Of a stretch of DNA of 64,000 bases, positions 27,151-35,949 are shown piece by piece (the first letter of the stretch is position 1; every line of letters begins with the position of its first letter). The DNA comes from Curvivirga sp965219885. GTDB taxonomy: Bacteria; Pseudomonadota; Alphaproteobacteria; UBA8366; Aestuariispiraceae. The stretch covers positions 572,329 to 636,328 of the forward strand of contig NZ_CBDCOT010000008.1 in assembly GCF_965219885.1 (NCBI RefSeq), in the 5' to 3' direction. The notes beneath the pieces are model-generated. The model made no database searches. It was not told the DNA's origin and saw only the letters and a program-made list of their open reading frames with translations. The translations under genes and the position numbers were made by a program.

Positions 27151-27801
27151 ATGCCACTTCAAAAAACCATTGCAAATAAAGAAGAAAATGCAGGCCACAA
27201 ACAGGCAATTCGACGTGAGAATGAACAGCAAATTTTAAATGCAGCCGAACGCGTATTTGCCGAATTTGGATTTAAGGGATCAACAACTGCGAAAATCGCC
27301 CAAGAAGCAAAAATTCCAAAAGCCAATTTGCATTATTACTTCCCTACCAAAGAAAAGCTTTATCGTCGTGTCATTGAAGATATCTGTGATTCCTGGTTGC
27401 ATTCTGCTGATTTATTCGATCAATCAAATGATCCTCGTGAAGCTTTAACAGGCTACATCCACGCCAAAATGGATTTATCACGAGAACGCCCATTGGGGTC
27501 TCGTATCTGGGCCAATGAAATGATCCGTGGCGCACAATTCACTAGTGATTATATCGGCAAGAATGTTAAAGAATGGCTGGAAAGCCGTATTATCGTTATT
27601 GATAAATGGATCGAAGAAGAAAAAATTGCCAAAGTCGACCCTCGCAGTTTGATGTATATGATTTGGGCAACAACACAGCATTACGCCGATTTCAATGTTC
27701 AGATTGAAATTTTGAATGATAACAGACCACTAACCAACGAAGAATTCGAAACAGCGAAATCTCAGGTGACAGAAATCATATTACGTGGGGTTGGCCTTTA
27801 A
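27151..27801 (+). CDS. rutR: RutR-like TetR family regulator of pyrimidine catabolism
   Basis: A 216-aa TetR-type regulator. The HTH occupies residues about 25-70 (ILNAAERVFAEFGFKGSTTA, then IAQEAKIPKANLHYYFPTKE), and the C-terminal ligand domain continues with IWANEMIRGAQF and MIWATTQHYADF, wording typical of RutR. In E. coli RutR binds uracil or thymine and releases DNA. Here its operator occurs just upstream of its own start and again in front of preT and the BASS transporter, supporting control of the reductive pathway and autoregulation. Confidence 0.88.
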   Translation: MPLQKTIANKEENAGHKQAIRRENEQQILNAAERVFAEFGFKGSTTAKIAQEAKIPKANLHYYFPTKEKLYRRVIEDICDSWLHSADLFDQSNDPREALTGYIHAKMDLSRERPLGSRIWANEMIRGAQFTSDYIGKNVKEWLESRIIVIDKWIEEEKIAKVDPRSLMYMIWATTQHYADFNVQIEILNDNRPLTNEEFETAKSQVTEIILRGVGL

Positions 27802-27815
27802 CAGCCCCCCTCTGC

Positions 27816-28655
27816 CTAATCATTTAATGCCTGATATAAACGTGAAGAGATACGATCCGCATTATCTTTATCAAAAGTAGAACCGAAGATTAATGAGAAT
27901 TGTAAATTCATTGGCTTAAAGTCTGCCATAGTTTCAGATCTATCTAACCCATGAGAACTAGAACTGGGCAAAAATGACTGACAGAAACCTGCTTCAACAG
28001 CCTCTCGTAGCGAATCCACTGTGGAAGCTTCCAATGCGATCATATGATCATGACCCAACAATTCAATTTCTCGGGTTGATCTTTCTCTTAACACACAATT
28101 TGTCGCCAAAATGCCGTATCGCGGATTACCTTCAGGCGTGACAGCATTACCATACCATGAAACCTCTTCTGACCATAATAAATCCCCTGTTTCCCTATTA
28201 GGCTCACTTGCAACAATAGCAAAGTCGAGATCCCCCGCTTCAACGCGTGCACGCAACGCGCGGCTAGGCTCTAAAATAATTGATGGAGATACATTAGGGA
28301 ATTCTCGTTGAAAGATCGGGATCATTTTTTGTAAAATCGTGGGGGTATAATCTGCGGGGGATCCAAAACGCAATTGCCCTTCTATATCCGCCTCTGTCAT
28401 TTCTCCTAGTAATTCATAATTTAAAGCCAGAAGTTGCTGCCCTTTTCGTTTCAATTTCTCCCCTGCGAGAGTGAGTGACAAACCTTGATTACTGCGCTCA
28501 AGGACCCTTTGACCTAAAGCTTCTTCCAACCTTTTGATCTGCATGCTTACAGCAGACGGTGTCTTATGCAATTGATTCGCAGCAAGTTTTAGACCGCCCT
28601 CTTCCAGCACAGTCAAAAATGTACGAATTAGTTCTAGATCCAATGCCTGCTTCAT
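27816..28655 (-). CDS. LysR family regulator, divergent from the M24-GMC-cupin operon
   Basis: A 279-aa LysR-type regulator with the N-terminal winged helix (LIRTFLTVLEEGGLKLAANQ, LHKTPSAVSMQIKRLEEALG) and an effector domain starting at LRFGSPADYTP. It is divergent from the M24 gene, 136 bp away, and a 9-bp inverted repeat lies between them. By the usual LysR arrangement it should control that operon in response to an unknown small molecule. It converges on the rutR-like gene with a 14-nt gap. Confidence 0.9.
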   Translation of the reverse strand: MKQALDLELIRTFLTVLEEGGLKLAANQLHKTPSAVSMQIKRLEEALGQRVLERSNQGLSLTLAGEKLKRKGQQLLALNYELLGEMTEADIEGQLRFGSPADYTPTILQKMIPIFQREFPNVSPSIILEPSRALRARVEAGDLDFAIVASEPNRETGDLLWSEEVSWYGNAVTPEGNPRYGILATNCVLRERSTREIELLGHDHMIALEASTVDSLREAVEAGFCQSFLPSSSSHGLDRSETMADFKPMNLQFSLIFGSTFDKDNADRISSRLYQALND

Positions 28656-28675
28656 AGTTCAATTTTATTTAATCA

Positions 28676-28707
28676 ATAGTTAAAGTAATTTCGTTTGATT
28701 TAACTAT
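28676..28707. promoter_or_regulatory. Candidate LysR operator
   Basis: Arms ATAGTTAAA (28676-28684) and TTTAACTAT (28699-28707) are perfectly complementary with a 14-bp spacer, in the gap between the LysR gene and the M24 operon it faces. Confidence 0.5.
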
Positions 28708-28791
28708 CTAATTTCATTTAAATCATTTTGTCAAACAATAGGTTAAACTCCCTATAATGAATAAAGACCTTCAATGAGGTGGTGACCAAAA

Positions 28792-29970
28792 ATGGAAATT
28801 GATCAGGTTAAGATGCGTGGCTACCGTCTTGAACGTACCCGTAAGTTGCTACAAGAATTTAACATAGACGCAGCTGTGTTATTTGATCCTCTAAACTTAC
28901 GTTATGCGACGGGATGTCGAAATATGCAGGTCTGGACGTCTCATCATCTAGCGCGATATGTATTTGTACCTGTTGAAGGTCCAGTTGTACTTTTCGACTA
29001 TGGTGGCGCCTTACATCTATCCGATGACTTAGAAACGATTGATGAAGCACGCCCAGCAAAAAGTTGGGATTATTTTGGATCAGGTCATCGCGCGGAAGAA
29101 CATGCCGAAAAATGGGCCTTGGAAATCATTGATCTTTTACATCAAACATGTGGACCTAATGCGACATTAGGCATAGATCGCGCGGATCTACTTCCGCTTT
29201 TAGTTCTACAAAAACACAATATCAAATTAGCTGATGCAAAAGCGCCTATGGAACATGCGCGTTCCATTAAGTCCGCAGAAGAGATAGCTTCTATCCGTCA
29301 ATCTATGCAGGTTTGTACGGATGCGATTTCGTTTATGCGGAATAAAACAGAACCCGGTGTTACCGAAAACTACCTACTTTCCTTAATGAACCAATATAAT
29401 ATCGAGCATGGCGGAGAATATCAGGAAACCAGACTCCTATCATCCGGTCATCATACAAATCCATGGTTTACGGAATCGTCAGATAAAATCATTGAAAACG
29501 GAGAGATGCTGGTATTTGACAGTGATCTCATCGGGCCAGATGGTGTTTTCTGTGATCAAACCCGTGCCTTTGTGGTTGGTGACAAAAAGCCGACAGATGA
29601 TCAACGCCAGCTCTATGCCCATGCGCATGAACAATTGATACATAATATGGAACTCTTAAAACCGGGTTTATCTTATCAGGAATTCAGTGAGAAATCATGG
29701 AAGATGCACGATATCTATGTCCCAAATCGCTATGCGGAACAAATTCATGGCATCGGATTTGGTGTAGAATATCCAGTCATTTATTACCCAGAAGATCATG
29801 CAACCTGGCAATATTCAGGTCATTTTGAGGAAGGTATGTGCGTTTGCGTTGAAAGCTATGTGGGCCCTGTTGGCGGACCGGAAGGTGTAAAACTAGAACA
29901 ACCAGTACTCATTACAAAAAATGGTGCTGTACCCCTCACAAATTGTGAATTTGAAGAAGATTACCTCTAA
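28792..29970 (+). CDS. M24-fold metalloenzyme resembling DddP
   Basis: A 392-aa pita-bread (M24, creatinase/prolidase) protein. The metal site is not the usual MetAP/APP pattern: the Asp cluster is Asp243-x-Asp245 and Asp255 (VFDSDLIGPDGVFCDQTR), then His319 (QIHGIGFG), Glu354 (VCVESY) and Glu369. These intervals equal those I recall for the DMSP lyase DddP. The residue equivalent to the proposed DddP catalytic Asp (six after the His) is Val325, and the protein is shorter than DddP, so DMSP lyase activity is doubtful. It could be a creatinase-like hydrolase or another C-N/C-S cleaving enzyme. GAGGTGG precedes the ATG. The stop overlaps the GMC start (TAATG). Confidence 0.8.
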   Translation: MEIDQVKMRGYRLERTRKLLQEFNIDAAVLFDPLNLRYATGCRNMQVWTSHHLARYVFVPVEGPVVLFDYGGALHLSDDLETIDEARPAKSWDYFGSGHRAEEHAEKWALEIIDLLHQTCGPNATLGIDRADLLPLLVLQKHNIKLADAKAPMEHARSIKSAEEIASIRQSMQVCTDAISFMRNKTEPGVTENYLLSLMNQYNIEHGGEYQETRLLSSGHHTNPWFTESSDKIIENGEMLVFDSDLIGPDGVFCDQTRAFVVGDKKPTDDQRQLYAHAHEQLIHNMELLKPGLSYQEFSEKSWKMHDIYVPNRYAEQIHGIGFGVEYPVIYYPEDHATWQYSGHFEEGMCVCVESYVGPVGGPEGVKLEQPVLITKNGAVPLTNCEFEEDYL

Positions 29971-31637
29971 TGAAATCAAAATCATATGACTATATCATTG
30001 TTGGCGCAGGTACCGCTGGATGTGTACTTGCCCATCGCCTCAGTGAGGATGGGAAATATTCAGTATTATTACTTGAACATGGTGGAGATGATAGAAGCTG
30101 GATCATTCAAATGCCAGCAGGTTTAAGATCAGCATTTAAGCCAACAAGTAAATATAACTACTGGTTCAAAACAACGCCTCAACCACATCTCAACAATCGT
30201 GAGATTGATCAACCACGAGGCAAAGTACTTGGTGGCTCCTCTTCCATCAATGGAATGACCTTCTTACGGGGGAATCCACTTGATTATGACCATTGGGCAG
30301 AAAAAGAAGACTGTCACGGTTGGTCTTTCAAAGATTGCCTCCCCTATTTTAAAAAATTCGAACAGCGTGATGACAAAAGCAAGGATGATTTTCGTGGTGA
30401 TGACGGTATGGTTGGCATCCAATTACAGGAGGATTTAAATCCGCTTAATGCTGCATTTTTAGAAGCCGGACAACAAGCGGGACATAAACTTAGCCAAGAT
30501 GTAAATGGTTATATGCAAGAAGGCGTCAGCCGTTTTGAAATGTCCGTTAAAAATGGCTATCGCAGTAGCTCTGCCAGATCATATATTCACAACCAACCTA
30601 AACGTGACAACTTAGATATTACCTCAGGTGCAAAAGTCTTGAGGGTCCTAGTTGAAAAAGATCAAGTGGTTGGCGTTGAATATGCAAAAAATAATCAAAT
30701 CATGACAGTTAACGCCAAACGAGAAGTCATTATGGCTGCTGGCGTTTTGGGAACACCACAAATTCTGATGCTATCAGGTTTAGGTCCGGAAGATCACCTC
30801 AAACAAATTGGCATCGACGTGAAACATCACGCCCCCATGTTAGGTGAAAATCTACACGATCATTTAGAAGCCCATATCCAGGTGGAAACAGATCAACCAG
30901 TGTCATTGAACAAATATTTAAAACCACATTTGATGTTATGGGCTGGCATGCAATGGTTTGGCCTCAAAAAAGGTGTTGCTTCGGTTAACCAATGCCATGT
31001 GGGTGCTTTTTTACGCACGGATGAAGATGTCACTCATCCCAATATCCAATTTCACTTCTTTCCCGTTTTCTTCGGTGAAAACTGGATACCAAACCCAAAT
31101 AAAAATGGTTATCGTCTTGGGGCTGGTCCGATGCGCCCCGAAAGCCGTGGTACAGTTCGATTAGCATCTAGTAATCCTAATGATGCACCGTTGATCGACC
31201 CTAATTATTTAGCAACAGATCGCGACTGGTATGAAATGCGAGAAGGATTGAAGATGGGGCGCGAAGTCCTCTCACAAACAGCTTTCAAGCCGTATCATCG
31301 TCGTGAAGATTTACCCGGAACACATATCCAGACAGATAAAGAACTTGATGAGTTTATCCGTGAAGATGCTTCTTCTGCCTATCACCCTTGTGGCACTGCC
31401 CGCATGGGCAAAGAGGATGATCCACGTGCGGTGGTAGATTTAGAATTAAAATATAAAGGACTAAATGGATTACGTATCGTTGATGCGTCTGTAATCCCTG
31501 CCGTTCCCAGCGCCAATATTAATGCCTGCGTTTTTATGATCGCAGAAAAAGCCGCTGATATGATCCTTGGTAAACCACCATTAGCACCAGAAGATATCAA
31601 ATATTATAGAGCACTAGAAAGTAAGACGAATGACTAA
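29970..31637 (+). CDS. GMC family FAD-dependent oxidoreductase (choline dehydrogenase-like)
   Basis: A 555-aa GMC oxidoreductase. It has the FAD-binding VGAGTAGCVLAHRLSE at residues about 10-25, the GMC signature PRGKVLGGSSSINGMTFLRG, the second signature GVLGTPQILMLSGLGP, and the catalytic His in SSAYHPCGTARMG with the Asn of SANINACV. Such enzymes oxidise alcohols such as choline, or 3-hydroxypropionate in the case of DddA; the substrate here is not known. It is translationally coupled to the upstream M24 gene (TAATG) and overlaps the downstream cupin gene by 8 nt, so the three products probably act in one pathway. Confidence 0.92.
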   Translation: MKSKSYDYIIVGAGTAGCVLAHRLSEDGKYSVLLLEHGGDDRSWIIQMPAGLRSAFKPTSKYNYWFKTTPQPHLNNREIDQPRGKVLGGSSSINGMTFLRGNPLDYDHWAEKEDCHGWSFKDCLPYFKKFEQRDDKSKDDFRGDDGMVGIQLQEDLNPLNAAFLEAGQQAGHKLSQDVNGYMQEGVSRFEMSVKNGYRSSSARSYIHNQPKRDNLDITSGAKVLRVLVEKDQVVGVEYAKNNQIMTVNAKREVIMAAGVLGTPQILMLSGLGPEDHLKQIGIDVKHHAPMLGENLHDHLEAHIQVETDQPVSLNKYLKPHLMLWAGMQWFGLKKGVASVNQCHVGAFLRTDEDVTHPNIQFHFFPVFFGENWIPNPNKNGYRLGAGPMRPESRGTVRLASSNPNDAPLIDPNYLATDRDWYEMREGLKMGREVLSQTAFKPYHRREDLPGTHIQTDKELDEFIREDASSAYHPCGTARMGKEDDPRAVVDLELKYKGLNGLRIVDASVIPAVPSANINACVFMIAEKAADMILGKPPLAPEDIKYYRALESKTND

Positions 31638-31953
31638 GAGTTTTCGCCACAGTATTGCGACTAAAGACACTATTCGCAAAGTTCAGAATTGGGAAACTTG
31701 GACCTGCAATGATCCTGTTTTTCATCATGCCTATGATAAAACCGTCTCTCTATACGTTCAAGAAGGTGGTGCAAAATTAACTTTTGATACAGGTGAATAT
31801 GTAGAATTAACCAAAGGCGACTTTTTAACAATCTATGAAGGATCAGAAGCAAATTGGGATATCCCAAATGGTATCTCCAATAGGTATCAATATCATGACA
31901 GCTTTGTATCAGCCTCACATCGACAAGAACAAATCCATTGGGATCGTAAATAA
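31630..31953 (+). CDS. Small cupin protein (DUF861/Cupin_3-like)
   Basis: A 107-aa single cupin. The pattern YVQEGGAKLTFDTGEYVELT, then GDFLTIYEGSEANWDIP, matches the DUF861 layout (glycine-rich turn, GD, then GxxxxWxI). The metal-binding HxH of the DMSP-lyase cupins DddQ/L/W is absent. Small cupins of this type often accompany oxidoreductases in catabolic operons and may be isomerases or binding proteins. It ends the M24-GMC-cupin operon; hairpins follow immediately. Confidence 0.8.
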   Translation: MTKSFRHSIATKDTIRKVQNWETWTCNDPVFHHAYDKTVSLYVQEGGAKLTFDTGEYVELTKGDFLTIYEGSEANWDIPNGISNRYQYHDSFVSASHRQEQIHWDRK

Positions 31954-31960
31954 AGAAAAT

Positions 31961-32015
31961 GGCTGGCCCGCGGAGGCCAGCCAAGTCAGAGAGTAACAAT
32001 CTACATGAGATTGTT
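31961..32015. terminator. Tandem hairpins between convergent operons
   Basis: Two perfect 8-bp stems: GGCTGGCC/GGCCAGCC at 31961-31982 and AACAATCT/AGATTGTT at 31995-32015. They lie between the cupin gene and the end of the preT-preA-amidohydrolase operon. Neither has a long T-run, but the position suggests termination for both directions. Confidence 0.55.
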
Positions 32016-32031
32016 GGTCGAAAAGCTCACA

Positions 32032-33303
32032 TTAAGAACTTAAAACAGTTTCATCAGCCTTGGTGACCATGGCTTGCAACAGAACTTGCCCGCCAGCCTC
32101 ACACCATTCCGGTGTCGCATCTTCCACTTCGTTATGACTGATGCCATCAACACATGGAATAAAGATCATGCCTGTTGGCGTTACCTTGGATAAATAACAT
32201 GCATCATGACCTGCACCTGACACCATATCTCGATTAGAATATCCACCAAGCTCCACTCCATCACGAACCGCTTTCACACATGAATCTTCAAACTTGATCG
32301 GTGCATAATACCAAATTTGTTCGAAATCCATTTCAAGGCCGATACCTTTGGTGATTTCGTCCACAGCTTCGCGTAATTCCTTATCCATCTTAGCCAGAAT
32401 TTCATCATCAGGATGGCGGAAATCAACAGTCAAAAAGACCTTACCCGGGATTACATTTCGGGAATTTGGATAATTTTCGAGCATACCAACTGTCGCACAG
32501 GCAAAAGGTTGGTTTTCCATACCAATCCGATTGACAGCCTCAACAATACGGGAGGCGCCTAATAATGCGTCTTTACGCAAATGCATAGGTGTAGGCCCCG
32601 CATGTGCTTCCACCCCGGTCAGGGTGATTTCATACCAGCGTTGTCCTTGAGCATCCGTTACGACGCCAATAGTCTTTTCTTCATCCTCAAGGATCGGTCC
32701 TTGTTCGATATGAGCTTCAAAATAAGCGCCCACTGGGTGACCATCGATATTTGGCTCATCAGGGCCGGCATAACCAATACGCTCCAATTCTTCGCCCATA
32801 GTTTTGCCATCACTATCCGCACGACTTAACCCATATTCAAGGTCGAATACCTTGGCAAATACACCTGAAGAAACCATTGCAGGGGCAAAACGTGACCCTT
32901 CTTCATTGGTCCAGACAGCAACTTCAATTGGTGCCTCTGTCTCATAATCCGCATCATTCAAGGCACGTACAACTTCAAGACCAGCTAACACACCATAAAC
33001 CCCGTCAAATCGCCCTCCCGTTGGCTGACTGTCTAAATGGCTACCTGTCATGATCGGTTTTAGATCAGGGTTCCGACCCTCACGGCGCGCAAAGATATTC
33101 CCCATTTTATCAATGCGAATAGAACATCCAGCCTCCTTACACCATTGAATAAACAGATCACGGCCTTCTTTATCAATATCGGTCAGGGCAAGACGGCACA
33201 CGCCGCCTTTTTCTGTTGCACCGATCTTGGCCATATCCATCAAACTTTGCCAAAGCCGATCCCCACTGATGCTCAAATTACGATGTTTTGCGATGACATT
33301 CAT
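32032..33303 (-). CDS. M20-family Zn-dependent N-carbamoyl amidohydrolase (beta-ureidopropionase/HyuC-like)
   Basis: A 423-aa amidase of the hydantoinase/carbamoylase group. The metal-binding landmarks are MTGSHLDSQPTGGRFDGVYG, NEEGSRFAPAM, EAHIEQGPILE, EAHAGPTPM and, near the end, SGAGHDACYLSKVTPTGMIF. Relatives hydrolyse N-carbamoyl-beta-alanine (bacterial PydC), allantoate or N-carbamoyl amino acids. It is the third gene after preT and preA with a 15-nt gap, which makes pyrimidine-derived N-carbamoyl-beta-alanine the most likely substrate. A nitrilase-fold gene at 25743 is a second candidate for the same step. Confidence 0.9.
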   Translation of the reverse strand: MNVIAKHRNLSISGDRLWQSLMDMAKIGATEKGGVCRLALTDIDKEGRDLFIQWCKEAGCSIRIDKMGNIFARREGRNPDLKPIMTGSHLDSQPTGGRFDGVYGVLAGLEVVRALNDADYETEAPIEVAVWTNEEGSRFAPAMVSSGVFAKVFDLEYGLSRADSDGKTMGEELERIGYAGPDEPNIDGHPVGAYFEAHIEQGPILEDEEKTIGVVTDAQGQRWYEITLTGVEAHAGPTPMHLRKDALLGASRIVEAVNRIGMENQPFACATVGMLENYPNSRNVIPGKVFLTVDFRHPDDEILAKMDKELREAVDEITKGIGLEMDFEQIWYYAPIKFEDSCVKAVRDGVELGGYSNRDMVSGAGHDACYLSKVTPTGMIFIPCVDGISHNEVEDATPEWCEAGGQVLLQAMVTKADETVLSS

Positions 33304-33318
33304 GAATATATACCCCTT

Positions 33319-34596
33319 TTATTCAGCAGCTAAACGCATTGGATTTAACGGATGTTCCGGCCATGTCAGATGTGATTGACCATCGTCAACACGCTTCATC
33401 GTGATACAATCCTGTACCGGACAAACATGCAGACATAGGTTACAGCCCACGCATTCATCATCTATCACCGTATATTCATTACCACCATCTGGTTTTGCGA
33501 CCTTGGTAATCGCCTGATGTGATGTATCTTCACAAGCAATATGGCAACGGCCACATTCAATACATTCATCCTTATTAATAACGGCCTTAATGTCATAATT
33601 CATATTCAGGTCGTTCCAGTTCACCGTATTTGGTGTCGCCATCCCACGGAAGTCATCAATTGATTGATATCCTTTTTCATCCATCCAGTTGGATAGACCG
33701 TCGATCATGTCCTCAACGATTCGGAAACCAAACAACATAGCAGCTGTACAAACCTGAACGCCACTTGCACCAAGCGCAATAAATTCAGCTGCATCACGCC
33801 AGTTACTTACACCACCAATCGCTGACATCTCAAGATCACGTGTCTCCGGATTGCGGGCGATTTCACCCACCATATTCAAAGCAATCGGTTTTACAGCAGA
33901 ACCACAATACCCACCATGTGATCCTTTACCATCAACAGTAGGTGTTGGCGCCATAGCATCCAGATCAACGCTGACAATAGAGTTAACCGTATTAATCAAG
34001 GAGACAGCGTCAGCATTACCATGATAAGCGGCTTCTGCGGGTACTAGAATATCCGTAATATTTGGGGTCAATTTGGTAAAGACAGGAATATCTACAACCT
34101 CTTTTACCCAACGCGTCACATTCTCAACCATTTCAGGGACTTGGCCAATTGCTGACCCCATGCCGCGTTCACACATACCATGTGGGCAACCAAGATTAAG
34201 TTCCAGTCCTTGCACGCCAGATTCTGCAATTTTTATAGCAAGCGTTTTCCATGCATTTTCTTCAACAGGTGCCATCATAGACCCGATGATCACACGATCC
34301 GGCCATTCTTCGCGAACTTCACGGATTTCCTGAAGATTCACTTCCAACGGACGATCTGTAATCAATTCAATATTATTGATCCCGAGAACACCACGGTTAC
34401 TGTCATGATGGGCGCCATAGCGGCTGGACATATTAACCACAGGTGGATCAATACCTAGTGTCTTCCAGACAACGCCACCCCAGCCTGCTTCAAAAGCACG
34501 TACAACATTATATTTCTTATCTGTTGGCGGTGCAGATGCTAACCAAAACGGGTTGATACTTTCAACGCCACCAATTTTACAACGTAAATCAGCCAT
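33319..34596 (-). CDS. preA: NAD-dependent dihydropyrimidine dehydrogenase subunit PreA
   Basis: A 425-aa catalytic subunit that reduces uracil or thymine to the 5,6-dihydro form. The first ~330 residues are a dihydroorotate-dehydrogenase-like FMN barrel (FWLASAPPT, LELNLGCPHGM, TKLTPNITD, HGGYCGSAVKP, IGGVSNWRDAAEF). The C-terminus has two 4Fe-4S motifs, CIECGRCHIACED and CVGCNLCLHVCPVQDC. It partners with PreT, encoded 15 nt upstream. An AAGGAG Shine-Dalgarno precedes the start. Confidence 0.97.
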   Translation of the reverse strand: MADLRCKIGGVESINPFWLASAPPTDKKYNVVRAFEAGWGGVVWKTLGIDPPVVNMSSRYGAHHDSNRGVLGINNIELITDRPLEVNLQEIREVREEWPDRVIIGSMMAPVEENAWKTLAIKIAESGVQGLELNLGCPHGMCERGMGSAIGQVPEMVENVTRWVKEVVDIPVFTKLTPNITDILVPAEAAYHGNADAVSLINTVNSIVSVDLDAMAPTPTVDGKGSHGGYCGSAVKPIALNMVGEIARNPETRDLEMSAIGGVSNWRDAAEFIALGASGVQVCTAAMLFGFRIVEDMIDGLSNWMDEKGYQSIDDFRGMATPNTVNWNDLNMNYDIKAVINKDECIECGRCHIACEDTSHQAITKVAKPDGGNEYTVIDDECVGCNLCLHVCPVQDCITMKRVDDGQSHLTWPEHPLNPMRLAAE

Positions 34597-34611
34597 TATC
34601 CCTACTCCTTC

Positions 34612-35949
34612 TTACGCGCTTAGGAAGCGGGTCATAGCTTCAGCCGCTTTCGCCCCGTCATCTACAGATTGAACAGTTAAGTCTTCGCCAGTTTTGATAC
34701 AATCGCCCCCCGCAAACACGCCAGCGATAGAAGTTTGATAATCGTCACCGATCTTGATTTTACCGCCATCAATTTCAAGGCCCGCAAGTGGACCTGTTTC
34801 TAAAACTTGACCAATTGCCTTTAAAACTTGATCCGCAGGTAACTCATAAGTCTTACCTGTACCAACCAGTTTGCCACCATCAACCATCGTACGCTCAAAG
34901 GACATACCTTCGACTTTGCCATTACCTTTAATACCGACAGGTTTTGACCATAGTCGGATATTAACGCCATTCACTTGCGCTAGATCTTGTTCCCATTCAG
35001 TGGCTGTCATTTGCTCTGCGCCGCGACGATACACCAAAGTCACATCAGATGCGCCTAGACGCTTGGCTTGAACAGCAGCATCGATCGCCGTATTACCGCC
35101 ACCAATCACAACAACATTATCACCGACATTCACATCCGTTTTCTTATCTGCCTGACGTAATTCTTCGATAAAGTTAATTGCACTTTCAACGCCTTTTTTA
35201 TCTTCACCTTCAAGACCAAGCGCGTTTACGTCTCCAAGGCCAACACCAATAAAGACAGCATCAAATTCAGCTTTTAAACTTTCAAGGCTAATGGCGCCAC
35301 CCAAAGCTTTATCATACTCAATTGAGATGCCGCCAATTTCCAAAAGAAAATCAACTTCTCTTTGGGCAAAATCATCAACCATTTTATAAGCGGCTAAACC
35401 ATATTCATTAAGTCCGCCTGCTTTTGGCTTTGCTTCAAATACAGTTACATCATGTCCCGCCATCGCAGAACGATGCGCGCAGGATAAACCAGCCGGACCA
35501 GCACCAATAACAGCAATTTTCTTACCTGTGGATGCGGCTCTGAAAAATGGATGTGGCACATTCATTTCCATTAAACCATCAACTGCATGACGTTGTAGTT
35601 GACCGATTTTTACAGGTTCCTCACCCGTCGCATTTTTCACACAGGATCCTTCGCACAACACTTCTGTCGGGCAGACACGCGCACATGTCCCGCCCATAAT
35701 GTTAGACGATAAGATCGTCTTTGCGGAACCAGTGATATTGCCAGTGCTGATCTGATGAATGAATTTTGGAATATCGATGGATGTAGGACAAGCTGTCACG
35801 CAAGGTGCATCATAACAATATAAACAACGGGAACTTTCCGCCATTGCCTGCGTTTCACTTAGCGCAGGATGAATATCACCAAAATTTGCTTCGATCTGTG
35901 CAGCATCCATTGGGCGCCCATCGGCAGACCCAGTAAATCTTTTGCTCAT
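34612..35949 (-). CDS. preT: NAD-dependent dihydropyrimidine dehydrogenase subunit PreT
   Basis: A 445-aa electron-transfer subunit resembling the small subunit of glutamate synthase and the N-terminus of mammalian DPD. It carries N-terminal Fe-S cysteines (CLYCYDAPCVTACP, MGGTCARVCPTEVLCEGSC), an FAD-binding IGAGPAGLSCAHR and an NAD(P)-binding VVIGGGNTAIDAA. It passes electrons from NADH to PreA. As the first gene of preT-preA-amidohydrolase, its upstream region, about 250 bp away, contains a perfect RutR operator. Confidence 0.96.
   Translation of the reverse strand: MSKRFTGSADGRPMDAAQIEANFGDIHPALSETQAMAESSRCLYCYDAPCVTACPTSIDIPKFIHQISTGNITGSAKTILSSNIMGGTCARVCPTEVLCEGSCVKNATGEEPVKIGQLQRHAVDGLMEMNVPHPFFRAASTGKKIAVIGAGPAGLSCAHRSAMAGHDVTVFEAKPKAGGLNEYGLAAYKMVDDFAQREVDFLLEIGGISIEYDKALGGAISLESLKAEFDAVFIGVGLGDVNALGLEGEDKKGVESAINFIEELRQADKKTDVNVGDNVVVIGGGNTAIDAAVQAKRLGASDVTLVYRRGAEQMTATEWEQDLAQVNGVNIRLWSKPVGIKGNGKVEGMSFERTMVDGGKLVGTGKTYELPADQVLKAIGQVLETGPLAGLEIDGGKIKIGDDYQTSIAGVFAGGDCIKTGEDLTVQSVDDGAKAAEAMTRFLSA

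Noticed and set aside
28792..31953. Calling the M24-GMC-cupin operon a DMSP lyase (DddP-DddA) pathway
   Set aside because: The DddP catalytic Asp position is Val, the protein is shorter than DddP, and the cupin lacks the metal motif of DMSP-lyase cupins. Kept only as a hypothesis.
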